A DNA stretch of 17,911 nucleotides from CAXTTV01 sp964247295 (GTDB lineage Bacteria; Chloroflexota; Ktedonobacteria; Ktedonobacterales; Ktedonobacteraceae). Below the pieces are notes generated by a model. That model worked only from the letters and a program-made list of their open reading frames with translations, had not been told where the DNA came from and searched no databases. Below are positions 7,262 through 14,630 of this stretch, piece by piece (positions within the stretch are counted from its first letter, which is position 1; each line of letters starts with the position of its first letter). Made by a program: the position numbers and the translations under genes. The DNA lies in the NCBI GenBank assembly GCA_964247295.1, contig CAXTTV010000096.1:1-17911 (forward strand), given 5' to 3'.

Positions 7262-7983
7262 TAGACAGATTCACCTTCCGGGTTCGACGTATTCTGGTTC
7301 GCCCGCTCCTGTTGTGACTCTAAGGCATGACCAAAGGTAGGTGTACCCGGATGGAGCCGCTCTTCCAATCCCTGACCCAACTTTTTTACAACGACCTTCT
7401 CCAAACGCTGTTGCTGGAACTTGCCAGCGACGGCCATATTTGGGTCCACCTGCGTGGTCGCGCGAGGCTTCTTGGTAAACGGCACCTGATGAAAGCTTTT
7501 CAGCAGTGGATGCCCCTCGAAGTCGTCATCCAAAAGCATGCGGCGCAAATCAGGATGACCGGTAAAGCGAATACCAAACAGATCATACGTCTCGCGCTCC
7601 AGCCAGTTAGCCGTCGGCCAGACCGCGACCAGGCTATCTACCTCTGGCTTCTCCGAGTCCAGACGCACTTTAAGCTGGATAAGCTGCCCACGGGTGATCG
7701 AGCGGATATGATAGATCGTCTCTAGATGATCCAACATATCGACGCCTGAAATACAGGAGAGCAGGTCAAACCCCAATTGATCTCGCAGAAAGCGCGCGAC
7801 AGCAACCAGATGCTTGCGCTCGACATCCAGGTTCAGATAATCACCTTTAAGAGTGCGGGGCGCGACCGGTACACCTGTAATCTGAGCGATTGGAGCAAGA
7901 TCGCGCGCGAGCGCCGCATTCTGGTCTCGGTACCCCGTCGTAGCACTGGGCAGGTTTGTATTTATACGTGGGACTATATCCAT
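7261..7983 (-). CDS. nuoC: NADH-quinone oxidoreductase subunit C (30 kDa)
   Basis: NuoC is a peripheral-arm subunit that packs on NuoD near the quinone site. The 240-residue protein carries the signature ERETYDLFGIRFTGHPDLRR continuing to the EGHPLLK end (129-162), preceded by LLSCISGVDML. A polar tail of about 70 residues follows the domain and has no recognised function. ATG at 7983 lies inside the end of nuoA (10-bp overlap) with AGGGAG about 8 nt upstream. The stop overlaps the start of the next gene, so translation of A, C and the small gene looks coupled. In many bacteria nuoB sits between nuoA and nuoC; here there is no room for it. Confidence 0.96.
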   Translation of the reverse strand: MDIVPRINTNLPSATTGYRDQNAALARDLAPIAQITGVPVAPRTLKGDYLNLDVERKHLVAVARFLRDQLGFDLLSCISGVDMLDHLETIYHIRSITRGQLIQLKVRLDSEKPEVDSLVAVWPTANWLERETYDLFGIRFTGHPDLRRMLLDDDFEGHPLLKSFHQVPFTKKPRATTQVDPNMAVAGKFQQQRLEKVVVKKLGQGLEERLHPGTPTFGHALESQQERANQNTSNPEGESV

Positions 7984-8339
7984 CGAATTACTCCCTTACG
8001 CCAGGCATAAACAAGGCCAAGAGCAACAATTAAAATGAAAAAGAGAATCTCAACAAATCCAAAAAAGCTTAGTTGCTTAAAAATGACGGCCCATGAGATA
8101 ATAAAAACAATATCCACATCAAAGGCCACAAACAGAAGCGCGAAGATGTAGAAACCCAGCGGATACTGCACCCAGGCATTGCCAATAGGGGCTTCGCCAG
8201 ACTCATAGGTGGTTAATTTCTCTTTGGTCACCCGTTTTGGCGCGAGTAGACCGGATAAGGTCATCGTCACCAGCACAAAGATGAAACCAGCGGCCAACAT
8301 TATCCCTGCATATAAGTAACTTGTATTGATAGGTGACAC
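7974..8339 (-). CDS. nuoA: NADH-quinone oxidoreductase subunit A
   Basis: NuoA is a small three-helix membrane subunit of complex I beside NuoH. From GTG at 8339 the product is 121 residues, the usual family length. It has a first helix (about 8-30), the conserved loop YESGEAPIGNAWVQY (45-59), FYIFALLFVAFDVDIVFI (63-80) and a third helix ending YAWRKGVIRW. The conserved FDVE is FDVD here. A longer frame begins at TTG 8429, but that codon lies within the predicted -35 box, whereas GGGAGG sits 8 nt before GTG 8339, so the short start is preferred. It is the first gene of the cluster and overlaps nuoC by 10 bp. Confidence 0.95.
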   Translation of the reverse strand: MSPINTSYLYAGIMLAAGFIFVLVTMTLSGLLAPKRVTKEKLTTYESGEAPIGNAWVQYPLGFYIFALLFVAFDVDIVFIISWAVIFKQLSFFGFVEILFFILIVALGLVYAWRKGVIRWI

Positions 8340-8347
8340 GAAGCTTT

Positions 8348-8353
8348 CCTCCC
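8348..8353 (-). promoter_or_regulatory. Ribosome binding site selecting the nuoA GTG start
   Basis: GGGAGG on the minus strand lies 8 nt before GTG at 8339. This supports a 121-residue NuoA rather than a 151-residue form from the upstream TTG. Confidence 0.7.
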
Positions 8354-8400
8354 AAATAAGGACTTCTATCGCCGATGAAAGGCTAGAAGCTGCTGCAATG

Positions 8401-8429
8401 ATTATAGCACAGAGGTAAAAGTGCGACAA
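8401..8429 (-). promoter_or_regulatory. Sigma70-type promoter of the nuo cluster
   Basis: On the minus strand TTGTCG (8429-8424), a 17-nt spacer and a perfect TATAAT (8406-8401) form a good vegetative promoter. Transcription would begin near 8394, giving a leader of about 55 nt to nuoA. It makes nuo expression independent of the upstream phosphatase gene. Confidence 0.7.
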
Positions 8430-8453
8430 TTACAGCCTTCTAGCGGCATTTAT

Positions 8454-8470
8454 ACCCGCCTTTGGCGGGT
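8454..8470 (-). terminator. Short GC hairpin between phosphatase and nuoA
   Basis: acccgcc (8454-8460) pairs with ggcgggt (8464-8470) around a TTT loop, about 100 nt after the phosphatase stop and just upstream of the nuo promoter. The following minus-strand sequence is only A/T-mixed, so termination may be weak. Confidence 0.4.
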
Positions 8471-8526
8471 GAGGAGAGAGTATCGCGAGGACTGTTCTCA
8501 TCCCATGAGACCTTCCTCGAGCTCCG

Positions 8527-8550
8527 GCAGGGGACTTGCAGTCCCCCTGC
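8527..8550 (-). terminator. GC-rich hairpin 22 nt past the phosphatase stop
   Basis: gcaggggac (8527-8535) pairs with gtccccctgc (8541-8550), with one bulged C, around a 5-nt loop. Its position fits a transcript end for the kinase-phosphatase pair, but there is no T-run, so a factor-dependent terminator or 3'-end stabiliser is as likely. Confidence 0.4.
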
Positions 8551-8572
8551 ACCCCTGCTTTACATGCACGAT

Positions 8573-11152
8573 TCACATTGGTGGAATGGTGACGGTCTCC
8601 GGCTTGTCCAGGATCTGTATCCCAACCTTGCCGGTCTTTTGCGTCTCTTCTGTTATCGAGATAACAATCACGCTCACGTTGTCTTCACCACCACCATCAA
8701 AGGCCGCTTTGACCAGAGCGTCTCCGGTCTGATAGGGGTCAGGTGACGGCTGAGACAGCACATCTTGAATACGGGGATCACGGACCATATCCCAGAGACC
8801 ATCCGAGCAAAGTAAAAGTTTATCGCCAAGCTGAAGTTGTACAGTAAAGGTATCTATCTCGATCTCTAGCTTCTCACCCAAGCTCCGATAGATCTGATGG
8901 CGCTTGGGATGTGTGTAAATATCATCGGGCTTAATAATCCCAGCCTCGACCAAGCTGGCGACAACTGAGTGGTCGGTGGTGATCTTCCGCAGCCCGTCCG
9001 GTGGATGATACAGATAGGTTCGACTATCACCCACGTTGGCGATAAAAGCCATCGAGCCTTCGATCAGGACGGCAGTCATCGTCGTCCCCATGTCGGCCCG
9101 TTCCTCCTGATTGCGGTTGTAGACGGCTTCGTTGGCAGACTGAACACCACTGGCAAGCAGTTCCCGATACGCCTCTTCATTTTGCGGCGGCTGACCGCAG
9201 ATTTGAGGTAAAAGCATATTTACAATAGTTTGAATGGCTAATCGGCTGGCATTCTGCCCATTAGCATGCCCCCCCATACCATCAGCTACGACAAAAAGAC
9301 CAAATTGCTCGGGAGCCGAGGCATGCTCTCTGGCTCCCCGAGCGGCAAAAAGGCTATCCTCGTTTGGTTTATGTTTGCGCTTAATACCGGGATCGGTCTG
9401 CGTCCCCACAACCAGACTCAAATTGGCTTTCTTCATCTGTTTCAAAGAGTAGGGCTGGGTATCTTCCTGGTTCGCGGACACATTTACCACCGTAGGAGGC
9501 TCTGGAGATAGCTGTTGAGCGGGCGCGTCTATGAGCGTAGGTGGTTCAGAAGACATCGGATAGGTCGGTGTATCCACCAGCGTGGGTGGCTCAGGTGATA
9601 AAGGAAACTCTCTGGTCGGCTGCTCACTAACAAAAGGAACAGCAACCATTGGAGGAGGTGACGACGGCGTAGTATATGATAGGGCCGGTGGCATAGGTGG
9701 GCGCGGCGGCTGTGGTGATAGTTGTTCAATCATCGGGGTTACGGCTCGCAGAGGAGTACTATTTCCATTGGAGCGAACCGCGTGCAGACGCACATCCGAG
9801 TCCGATTTTTTGTCTACGATCTGGTTCCTTCTAGCCCGTTGCTGCTCTTCCACCATGCGGTGCGCTTCGGCAGCCTCAGCACGAAATTTCGCCAGTTCGC
9901 GACGATTGCGAAATATACGACCTATAAGAATACTGAGCAAGATGAGTATGAGTACCAGCACAACCAGCCCCACAATACTCAAAATCCATAAAGGAATGCC
10001 CATAAATGTTATCGGTGAAGCAGGTATAGTATTCACACTTCTTTCACTCTCAATATTACGATTCCGTAGAGCCAGTTGGTTTGCCTGATCCGCATAAACG
10101 GCGGCGGCCCGAAAATCGGGATTGAGACGGGCTGCCTGCTGAAAATCGACCTGGGCTTGATGATAATTTTGATTATAATATTCGCTGATCCCCCGATCCC
10201 AGGAGGATTGCAGTACGTTCAAATGGGCGGACGAAGGATAAATCAACTCTAGAGCCGACTGATCGGTGAAGAAGGCTCGGATTTCATCCAACGAGAAAAA
10301 AGTTTTATCCCCTTTTTCAAAATGAAGCAATCGACCATTACTATCGACCAGAGGCATGCCAACTTCAGCGGCCTGGGCCGATCTAGCGGTGCTGATATCA
10401 AGATAATGGGTTGAGTCAAGCACAGTGTTCAGGCCGGGGTCGGGAACCTTTGTGTTCTGAACACCCTGACCTAACAAAACGCGCTGCGATTGAGTAGTGT
10501 TCTGACTCGCAAGGCTTACAAATGGCTGCAATGTCTCTGAATGAAATGGCACAAGGGCCATGCCACCAGAAGTTTGGGTGTCAGAGAACTTAATCCCTTT
10601 GGGAAATTTGGGGGTGCGGCCATCGAAAATAAAGGGGGAATGAGAAACTGGACCATATGCGGCACTTGTGTAGACCTGCACCCCCACCAATTGGGCATCG
10701 GTCGCATCAGACTTACAAATAGGATGAGCGAGGTCAACCAACGCACCAGAGGTGAGCACCCAAGTATTAAAATCTTGAGCGTTTTTTTGCTGTGGAGTCC
10801 AATTACCAACAATCGTACCCAGGCCCGTACAAAACAGATCCTCTCCAATCGAAGAGGGCGAAGATTTGTACATAGAGACAACACGGACAACGGAGACATC
10901 GGCCTTATCTAAGGCTAGAAAGGTATTTTGTCCAGAAGGAGAGCCATTCCACGTTGAAACAGCCATCACCGGACTTGAGAGGATCACTACACTTAGCATC
11001 CCCGCAAACAACAAGGCCACCCAGTATATAAAACCCCTTTGCTGTATGAGTAGAAATCCAGGCGTACGCATCTGATCCGCAACGCGGCTCCCAATACGAT
11101 AAGACGGGGGCAACGCGCTGCCCTCCTTTCTCGACTCAAGAACACCTGACAT
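8573..11152 (-). CDS. Receptor-like PP2C Ser/Thr phosphatase with external trypsin-like domain
   Basis: The 859-residue protein should dephosphorylate Ser/Thr in the cytoplasm under control of an external domain. Order: basic N-terminus; membrane helix about 41-65; external region 66-380 resembling a trypsin-like fold (GTIVGN, TWVLTSGALV, GMPLVDSNGRLLHF) without a catalytic Ser motif; a TPR-like stretch (about 320-360); second helix about 386-411; basic coiled region; Pro-rich linker with three SPEPPT-type repeats at 15-residue spacing (T524, T539, T554); PP2C domain about 585-835. The PP2C metal motifs are complete: NED, VVADGMGGH, GTTMTAV, NVGDSRTYLY, LCSDGLWD, GGEDNVS. I prefer ATG 11152, which has AGAGG 9 nt upstream, over ATG 11161, which abuts that site. 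It lies 50 bp after the kinase gene and is probably cotranscribed with it. Confidence 0.93.
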   Translation of the reverse strand: MSGVLESRKEGSALPPSYRIGSRVADQMRTPGFLLIQQRGFIYWVALLFAGMLSVVILSSPVMAVSTWNGSPSGQNTFLALDKADVSVVRVVSMYKSSPSSIGEDLFCTGLGTIVGNWTPQQKNAQDFNTWVLTSGALVDLAHPICKSDATDAQLVGVQVYTSAAYGPVSHSPFIFDGRTPKFPKGIKFSDTQTSGGMALVPFHSETLQPFVSLASQNTTQSQRVLLGQGVQNTKVPDPGLNTVLDSTHYLDISTARSAQAAEVGMPLVDSNGRLLHFEKGDKTFFSLDEIRAFFTDQSALELIYPSSAHLNVLQSSWDRGISEYYNQNYHQAQVDFQQAARLNPDFRAAAVYADQANQLALRNRNIESERSVNTIPASPITFMGIPLWILSIVGLVVLVLILILLSILIGRIFRNRRELAKFRAEAAEAHRMVEEQQRARRNQIVDKKSDSDVRLHAVRSNGNSTPLRAVTPMIEQLSPQPPRPPMPPALSYTTPSSPPPMVAVPFVSEQPTREFPLSPEPPTLVDTPTYPMSSEPPTLIDAPAQQLSPEPPTVVNVSANQEDTQPYSLKQMKKANLSLVVGTQTDPGIKRKHKPNEDSLFAARGAREHASAPEQFGLFVVADGMGGHANGQNASRLAIQTIVNMLLPQICGQPPQNEEAYRELLASGVQSANEAVYNRNQEERADMGTTMTAVLIEGSMAFIANVGDSRTYLYHPPDGLRKITTDHSVVASLVEAGIIKPDDIYTHPKRHQIYRSLGEKLEIEIDTFTVQLQLGDKLLLCSDGLWDMVRDPRIQDVLSQPSPDPYQTGDALVKAAFDGGGEDNVSVIVISITEETQKTGKVGIQILDKPETVTIPPM

Positions 11153-11202
11153 ACCTTCCATCCTCTAGTGATCTTCGTGGCTTCGCGAACACTATTCCTC
11201 TT

Positions 11203-13008
11203 TTAACGCTTGAGATATGCCTGGAGACGAGCCTGCATAGCACGAGCCTGGGTATTATTCGGCTCGGCCTGTATAACATATGTACATTGTTTATGGGCTT
11301 CTTGCCACTTCTGCTCTCGCTCATACACCTGACTGAGCAGGAAACGGGTCTGATGATCAGCCGGATTAATGGTTAATACCTGGACAAATGCCCGCTCCGC
11401 CAGATGAAACTGACCGAGCCGCATGGCAAGCTGACCAACCGAATAATGGATACCTGGGTTCTTCGGCGCTAAATGCCCGGCTTCCTGATACTCTCGTAAT
11501 GCCGGCTCAAATTGATGCGTCTCTTCATAGCATCGCGCCAGTAGTTGCCTCGCCTCTACATCACGAGGATTACGTCTGGCGGCCTCACTATACGCCTGAA
11601 TTGCCTGGGCCGGTTGCCTGCGCAAAAACAAAAGCGCATCTCCATACAGCTTGTGGGCCTCCGCATCGTTAGAGTCCAACTGGATTGAGCGCACATACCC
11701 CTCAATCGCCTTGTCCACGATCGGCGGACGCCGCAGTGAGAAGAGCCTACCATAGAGTTTATGCGTTAAAGCATTATTTGGCTCCAGTTGGAAAGCCTGC
11801 TCCATAACCTTGAAGGCTTCCGTCAGGTTACCTGCACGTATAAGATTTTGCGCGGTCATCAGATAATAACCAGCGGGTCCCGTGGTGCCAGAAACTCCTG
11901 GTCCGGAGATTGGCTGTTGAGGGCCAGAAGGCGTAACCACTCCCAAACCGGGCGAAGAGACATTAACGATCCCTGGATTAGAAACGCTACTTATCGAACC
12001 ATTATACGCGGGCAGGTTAATAATCGCCCGCTCCATCTCAGCGGCGCTACTCCAGCGCTGCTCCAACTGGGGAGCTAAAGCTTTCGCGAGAACCTGTTCA
12101 AAAGCCGGCGAAAGGTCAGGCCGCAGCGTGCGGATCGGCGGAAAGCTAAAGATGTTGGGCTTATTATTGGCCGCGTCATGATGTGTGAGCATCCGATGCA
12201 TCGTTGCCCCCAGAGCATAAATGTCGCTTCTGGGTTCAGGCATACCATGCAACTGCTCCGGTGGCGCGTAGCCAATGGTCATAATAATCGTTGACTGCCG
12301 CTGCGATTGAAAGGTACGTGCGATACCAAAGTCGATAAGTTTGATTTCGTCTTTTTTCGTCAACATGATATTGGAGGGTTTGAGATCACGGAAAATGATG
12401 GGCGGCGACTGCTGATGCAGGTAATCCAGCACGCTACACAACTGACGGGCCCAGCTTCGCACCCGTTGTTCCGAAACACCCCTTGCTCCATTCAAGCCCG
12501 CGATTGTACCTTCCTTCTCAAGCACATCAGCCAGGGTGCGTCCCTCAATAAAATCCATTACCAGATAGTGGCGACCTTCCTCTATAAAAAAGTCGCGCAC
12601 CCGTGGAATACAGGGATGATTAAGCTCCAGTAACAGGGTAGCCTCACGCCTGAACCATTCAACAGCCTGATCTCTTTCAGCCTCCCCCTGGAAGGTATCT
12701 AACATCTCTTTAACCGCGCAGGGACGCTCGAACCGCGTATCCTGCGCCAGATAGACAGCTCCCATGCCACCAGCCGCGACCAACCGTTCGATAGTGTAGC
12801 GTTCCCCCGAGAGCGCAACACCAGAGGTCAAACGGCGCGGCCCAAGTGATCCTCCTGCCGCTGGCGGAGGAAAGGAAGGTCCAGGCTGTGGGGCTGGTGG
12901 AGAAGGAAAGTCAGACATGTTCCCACCGGCTCCACTCTGGGGCGTGGCGGGATTTCCTAGGGAAGCGTTATTAGGATCTGACGCGTAACCATTCGCATTA
13001 TTGGCCAT
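11203..13008 (-). CDS. Ser/Thr protein kinase with C-terminal TPR repeats
   Basis: This soluble Hanks-type kinase (601 residues from ATG 13008) phosphorylates Ser/Thr with ATP. A low-complexity Pro/Gly-rich N-terminus (to about 60) precedes the kinase domain (about 70-335): Gly loop AAGGMGAVY, Lys about 100 (CAVKEM), catalytic loop FRDLKPSN (206-213), DFG (226-228), TIGYAPPEQ activation end. Phe replaces the His of HRD, a substitution seen in relatives, and the catalytic Asp is kept. A Gly/Ser/Pro linker leads to about six TPR units (about 380-592) for protein contacts. There is no membrane segment or PASTA domain. The start is uncertain: GTG 13020 and TTG 13014 are in frame, and no strong ribosome site favours ATG 13008. 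The downstream PP2C gene is its likely antagonist or partner. Confidence 0.95.
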   Translation of the reverse strand: MANNANGYASDPNNASLGNPATPQSGAGGNMSDFPSPPAPQPGPSFPPPAAGGSLGPRRLTSGVALSGERYTIERLVAAGGMGAVYLAQDTRFERPCAVKEMLDTFQGEAERDQAVEWFRREATLLLELNHPCIPRVRDFFIEEGRHYLVMDFIEGRTLADVLEKEGTIAGLNGARGVSEQRVRSWARQLCSVLDYLHQQSPPIIFRDLKPSNIMLTKKDEIKLIDFGIARTFQSQRQSTIIMTIGYAPPEQLHGMPEPRSDIYALGATMHRMLTHHDAANNKPNIFSFPPIRTLRPDLSPAFEQVLAKALAPQLEQRWSSAAEMERAIINLPAYNGSISSVSNPGIVNVSSPGLGVVTPSGPQQPISGPGVSGTTGPAGYYLMTAQNLIRAGNLTEAFKVMEQAFQLEPNNALTHKLYGRLFSLRRPPIVDKAIEGYVRSIQLDSNDAEAHKLYGDALLFLRRQPAQAIQAYSEAARRNPRDVEARQLLARCYEETHQFEPALREYQEAGHLAPKNPGIHYSVGQLAMRLGQFHLAERAFVQVLTINPADHQTRFLLSQVYEREQKWQEAHKQCTYVIQAEPNNTQARAMQARLQAYLKR

Positions 13009-13397
13009 TCTCAACACCACTCTTTATCAATCTAGATCTCCTCATCTCTCTTCCCTGACCCCTCCCTTTTCCACGCTTCCACCCACTCCACAGAGGAGCA
13101 CTAGATCCGGCTATCGTTATCATTGGGCGCATTATAACATATTTGCTTTGCACTGACAGTAACCTACTACACAAAGTCCTTTTTTTGCCACATTCTTTTT
13201 TTTATGTCCCCAACCCTTTGTCACGTGCAGACAGCTTCTGCTTTTTCTTGCACCTTTCGTCTCCGGGGGACGCTTGAAACTACTCCGCATCTATCCTCTC
13301 CCTATCACTGATCCGCCTGGTGCGATATGATACAGAGTGAGAAATATATCTTACCATTTCTTTCTGTATTGATTGTCGATGGGAAAAGAGAATTTGT
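13009..13397. other. Divergent intergenic region between kinase and beta-propeller genes
   Basis: These 389 bases hold the kinase promoter and its pyrimidine-rich (plus strand) leader on the left, and the leader of the plus-strand propeller gene on the right. For the latter only a lone -10-like TATGAT (13326-13331) without a -35 is visible, plus AAAGAG before the start. No small gene or RNA is supported. Confidence 0.5.
13131..13159 (-). promoter_or_regulatory. Sigma70-type promoter of the kinase-phosphatase pair
   Basis: On the minus strand CTGTCA (13159-13154), a 17-nt spacer and a perfect TATAAT (13136-13131) precede the kinase gene. The predicted leader is about 115 nt. Confidence 0.65.
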
Positions 13398-14630
13398 ATG
13401 CCCTTTCGGAATCACTATCGCTGGCTCTGGCTCTACTTCACGCTCCTCGGTACCCCTTTTTTATTCCTGGCCTGGACCCTTCCGGCACAGGCAGCTTCTC
13501 AGGCAAACTTTCCCATCCTGGGAGTTCTCCATTCAGGCCACCAACCTGAGGCACTTTCGGTCGACAAGCAAACGCACTGGGTCTATATCGCCCATGAAGG
13601 ACCCGGCCTGGTCGCGGCCCTTAATCCTACAACCGGAAAGATCGCCTGGACTAATTCTTTAGATGATGTAGCGAGCGATCTGCTGGTGGATGACCAGCAG
13701 AACCTGCTCTACGTGCAAAGCTTTTCTACTCACACACGTCAGAGCAGGTTGAACCTATTAGATGGAAAAACCGGTCGCCTGATCACTTCATTTAAGAGCG
13801 GGGCCGGAGAGAATGCGCTGGCTCTGGATCAGGTTCATCATAAACTGTACCTGACCGATGGCCGGGCTGGACAGGTGGATGTGTTCAAGCTTAGCTCTTC
13901 CCAAGCTCCTGAGCTTCAACTGCTCCAAACTATCGCGGCTGGCCCTCACCCTCAGGCTGTGGCGGTCGATAGCCGCCGCAATCGCTTGTATGTCGCGGAT
14001 ACCGAGGCCAGCAAGGTAACGCTCTTCAGTTTAGATAATGCACAGCCGTTGGCAAACATCGCAGTCGCTCGCGAACCTCTACCACCGATAAAACTGGACG
14101 AGGCCAGCGGGCGACTCTATGTGCCTGGAAACAGTGGCCAGGAACTGGATGTGATTGAGAACGATAAAATCGTTGGCCAGGTCTCTGTTTCCCCTAATCC
14201 CGAGGGGCTGGACTTCAGTCCTGTAACCGATCGGATCTACATAGCAACCGAGGGGTCGACGGGACATCCTGGAACATCGATCACGGTGATTGACCAGAGA
14301 TCACTAACGGTTCTAGGAACAATCAAGGTGGGCCGCTCCCCCGATGGACTGGCGATCGATCCAACACTTCGCCGCATCTATGTGGCGGCTGAGGATAGCG
14401 ATGCGGTGGTGGAGATGAGCGACTCAGAGGATAATCTCCCACTAAGCTCGGCACTGCCGCAGCGATCCGTCCCGATCTCTCTGGTGCTGGAACTGCTACG
14501 GCAGGTAAATATCCTGACAATCGTGGTTATGATTCTGACGCTGGTGATCGCGACACTTGGCGCTCTGTTACCGCGCGGGCGTGGGCGGGAAACCCCTCAA
14601 ACTCGGCCAGAAGGCGAGTCGTCTCACTAA
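13398..14630 (+). CDS. Secreted, membrane-anchored YVTN-type beta-propeller protein
   Basis: This 410-residue protein begins with a signal peptide (1-33, ending PAQA). It continues as a repeat of about 45 residues with strand motifs such as HKLYLTDGRAGQVDVF, NRLYVADTEASKVTLF, GRLYVPGNSGQELDVI, DRIYIATEG and RRIYVAAEDSDAVVEM, which predict a six- or seven-bladed propeller. A C-terminal helix (about 371-391) followed by a basic tail (PRGRGRE) should anchor it with the propeller outside. YVTN propellers are usually surface or envelope binding proteins; the ligand is unknown. ATG follows AAAGAG about 8 nt upstream. Its last 34 codons overlap the end of hisD on the other strand. Confidence 0.88.
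   Translation: MPFRNHYRWLWLYFTLLGTPFLFLAWTLPAQAASQANFPILGVLHSGHQPEALSVDKQTHWVYIAHEGPGLVAALNPTTGKIAWTNSLDDVASDLLVDDQQNLLYVQSFSTHTRQSRLNLLDGKTGRLITSFKSGAGENALALDQVHHKLYLTDGRAGQVDVFKLSSSQAPELQLLQTIAAGPHPQAVAVDSRRNRLYVADTEASKVTLFSLDNAQPLANIAVAREPLPPIKLDEASGRLYVPGNSGQELDVIENDKIVGQVSVSPNPEGLDFSPVTDRIYIATEGSTGHPGTSITVIDQRSLTVLGTIKVGRSPDGLAIDPTLRRIYVAAEDSDAVVEMSDSEDNLPLSSALPQRSVPISLVLELLRQVNILTIVVMILTLVIATLGALLPRGRGRETPQTRPEGESSH

Noticed and set aside
9582..10088. 168-codon plus-strand frame opposite the phosphatase linker
   Set aside because: It is antisense to the Pro-rich linker, which forces Gly/Ser-rich translation; no independent evidence.
13326..13331. TATGAT as a promoter for the beta-propeller gene
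   Set aside because: No acceptable -35 hexamer at 16-18 nt upstream, so it was not listed as a promoter.
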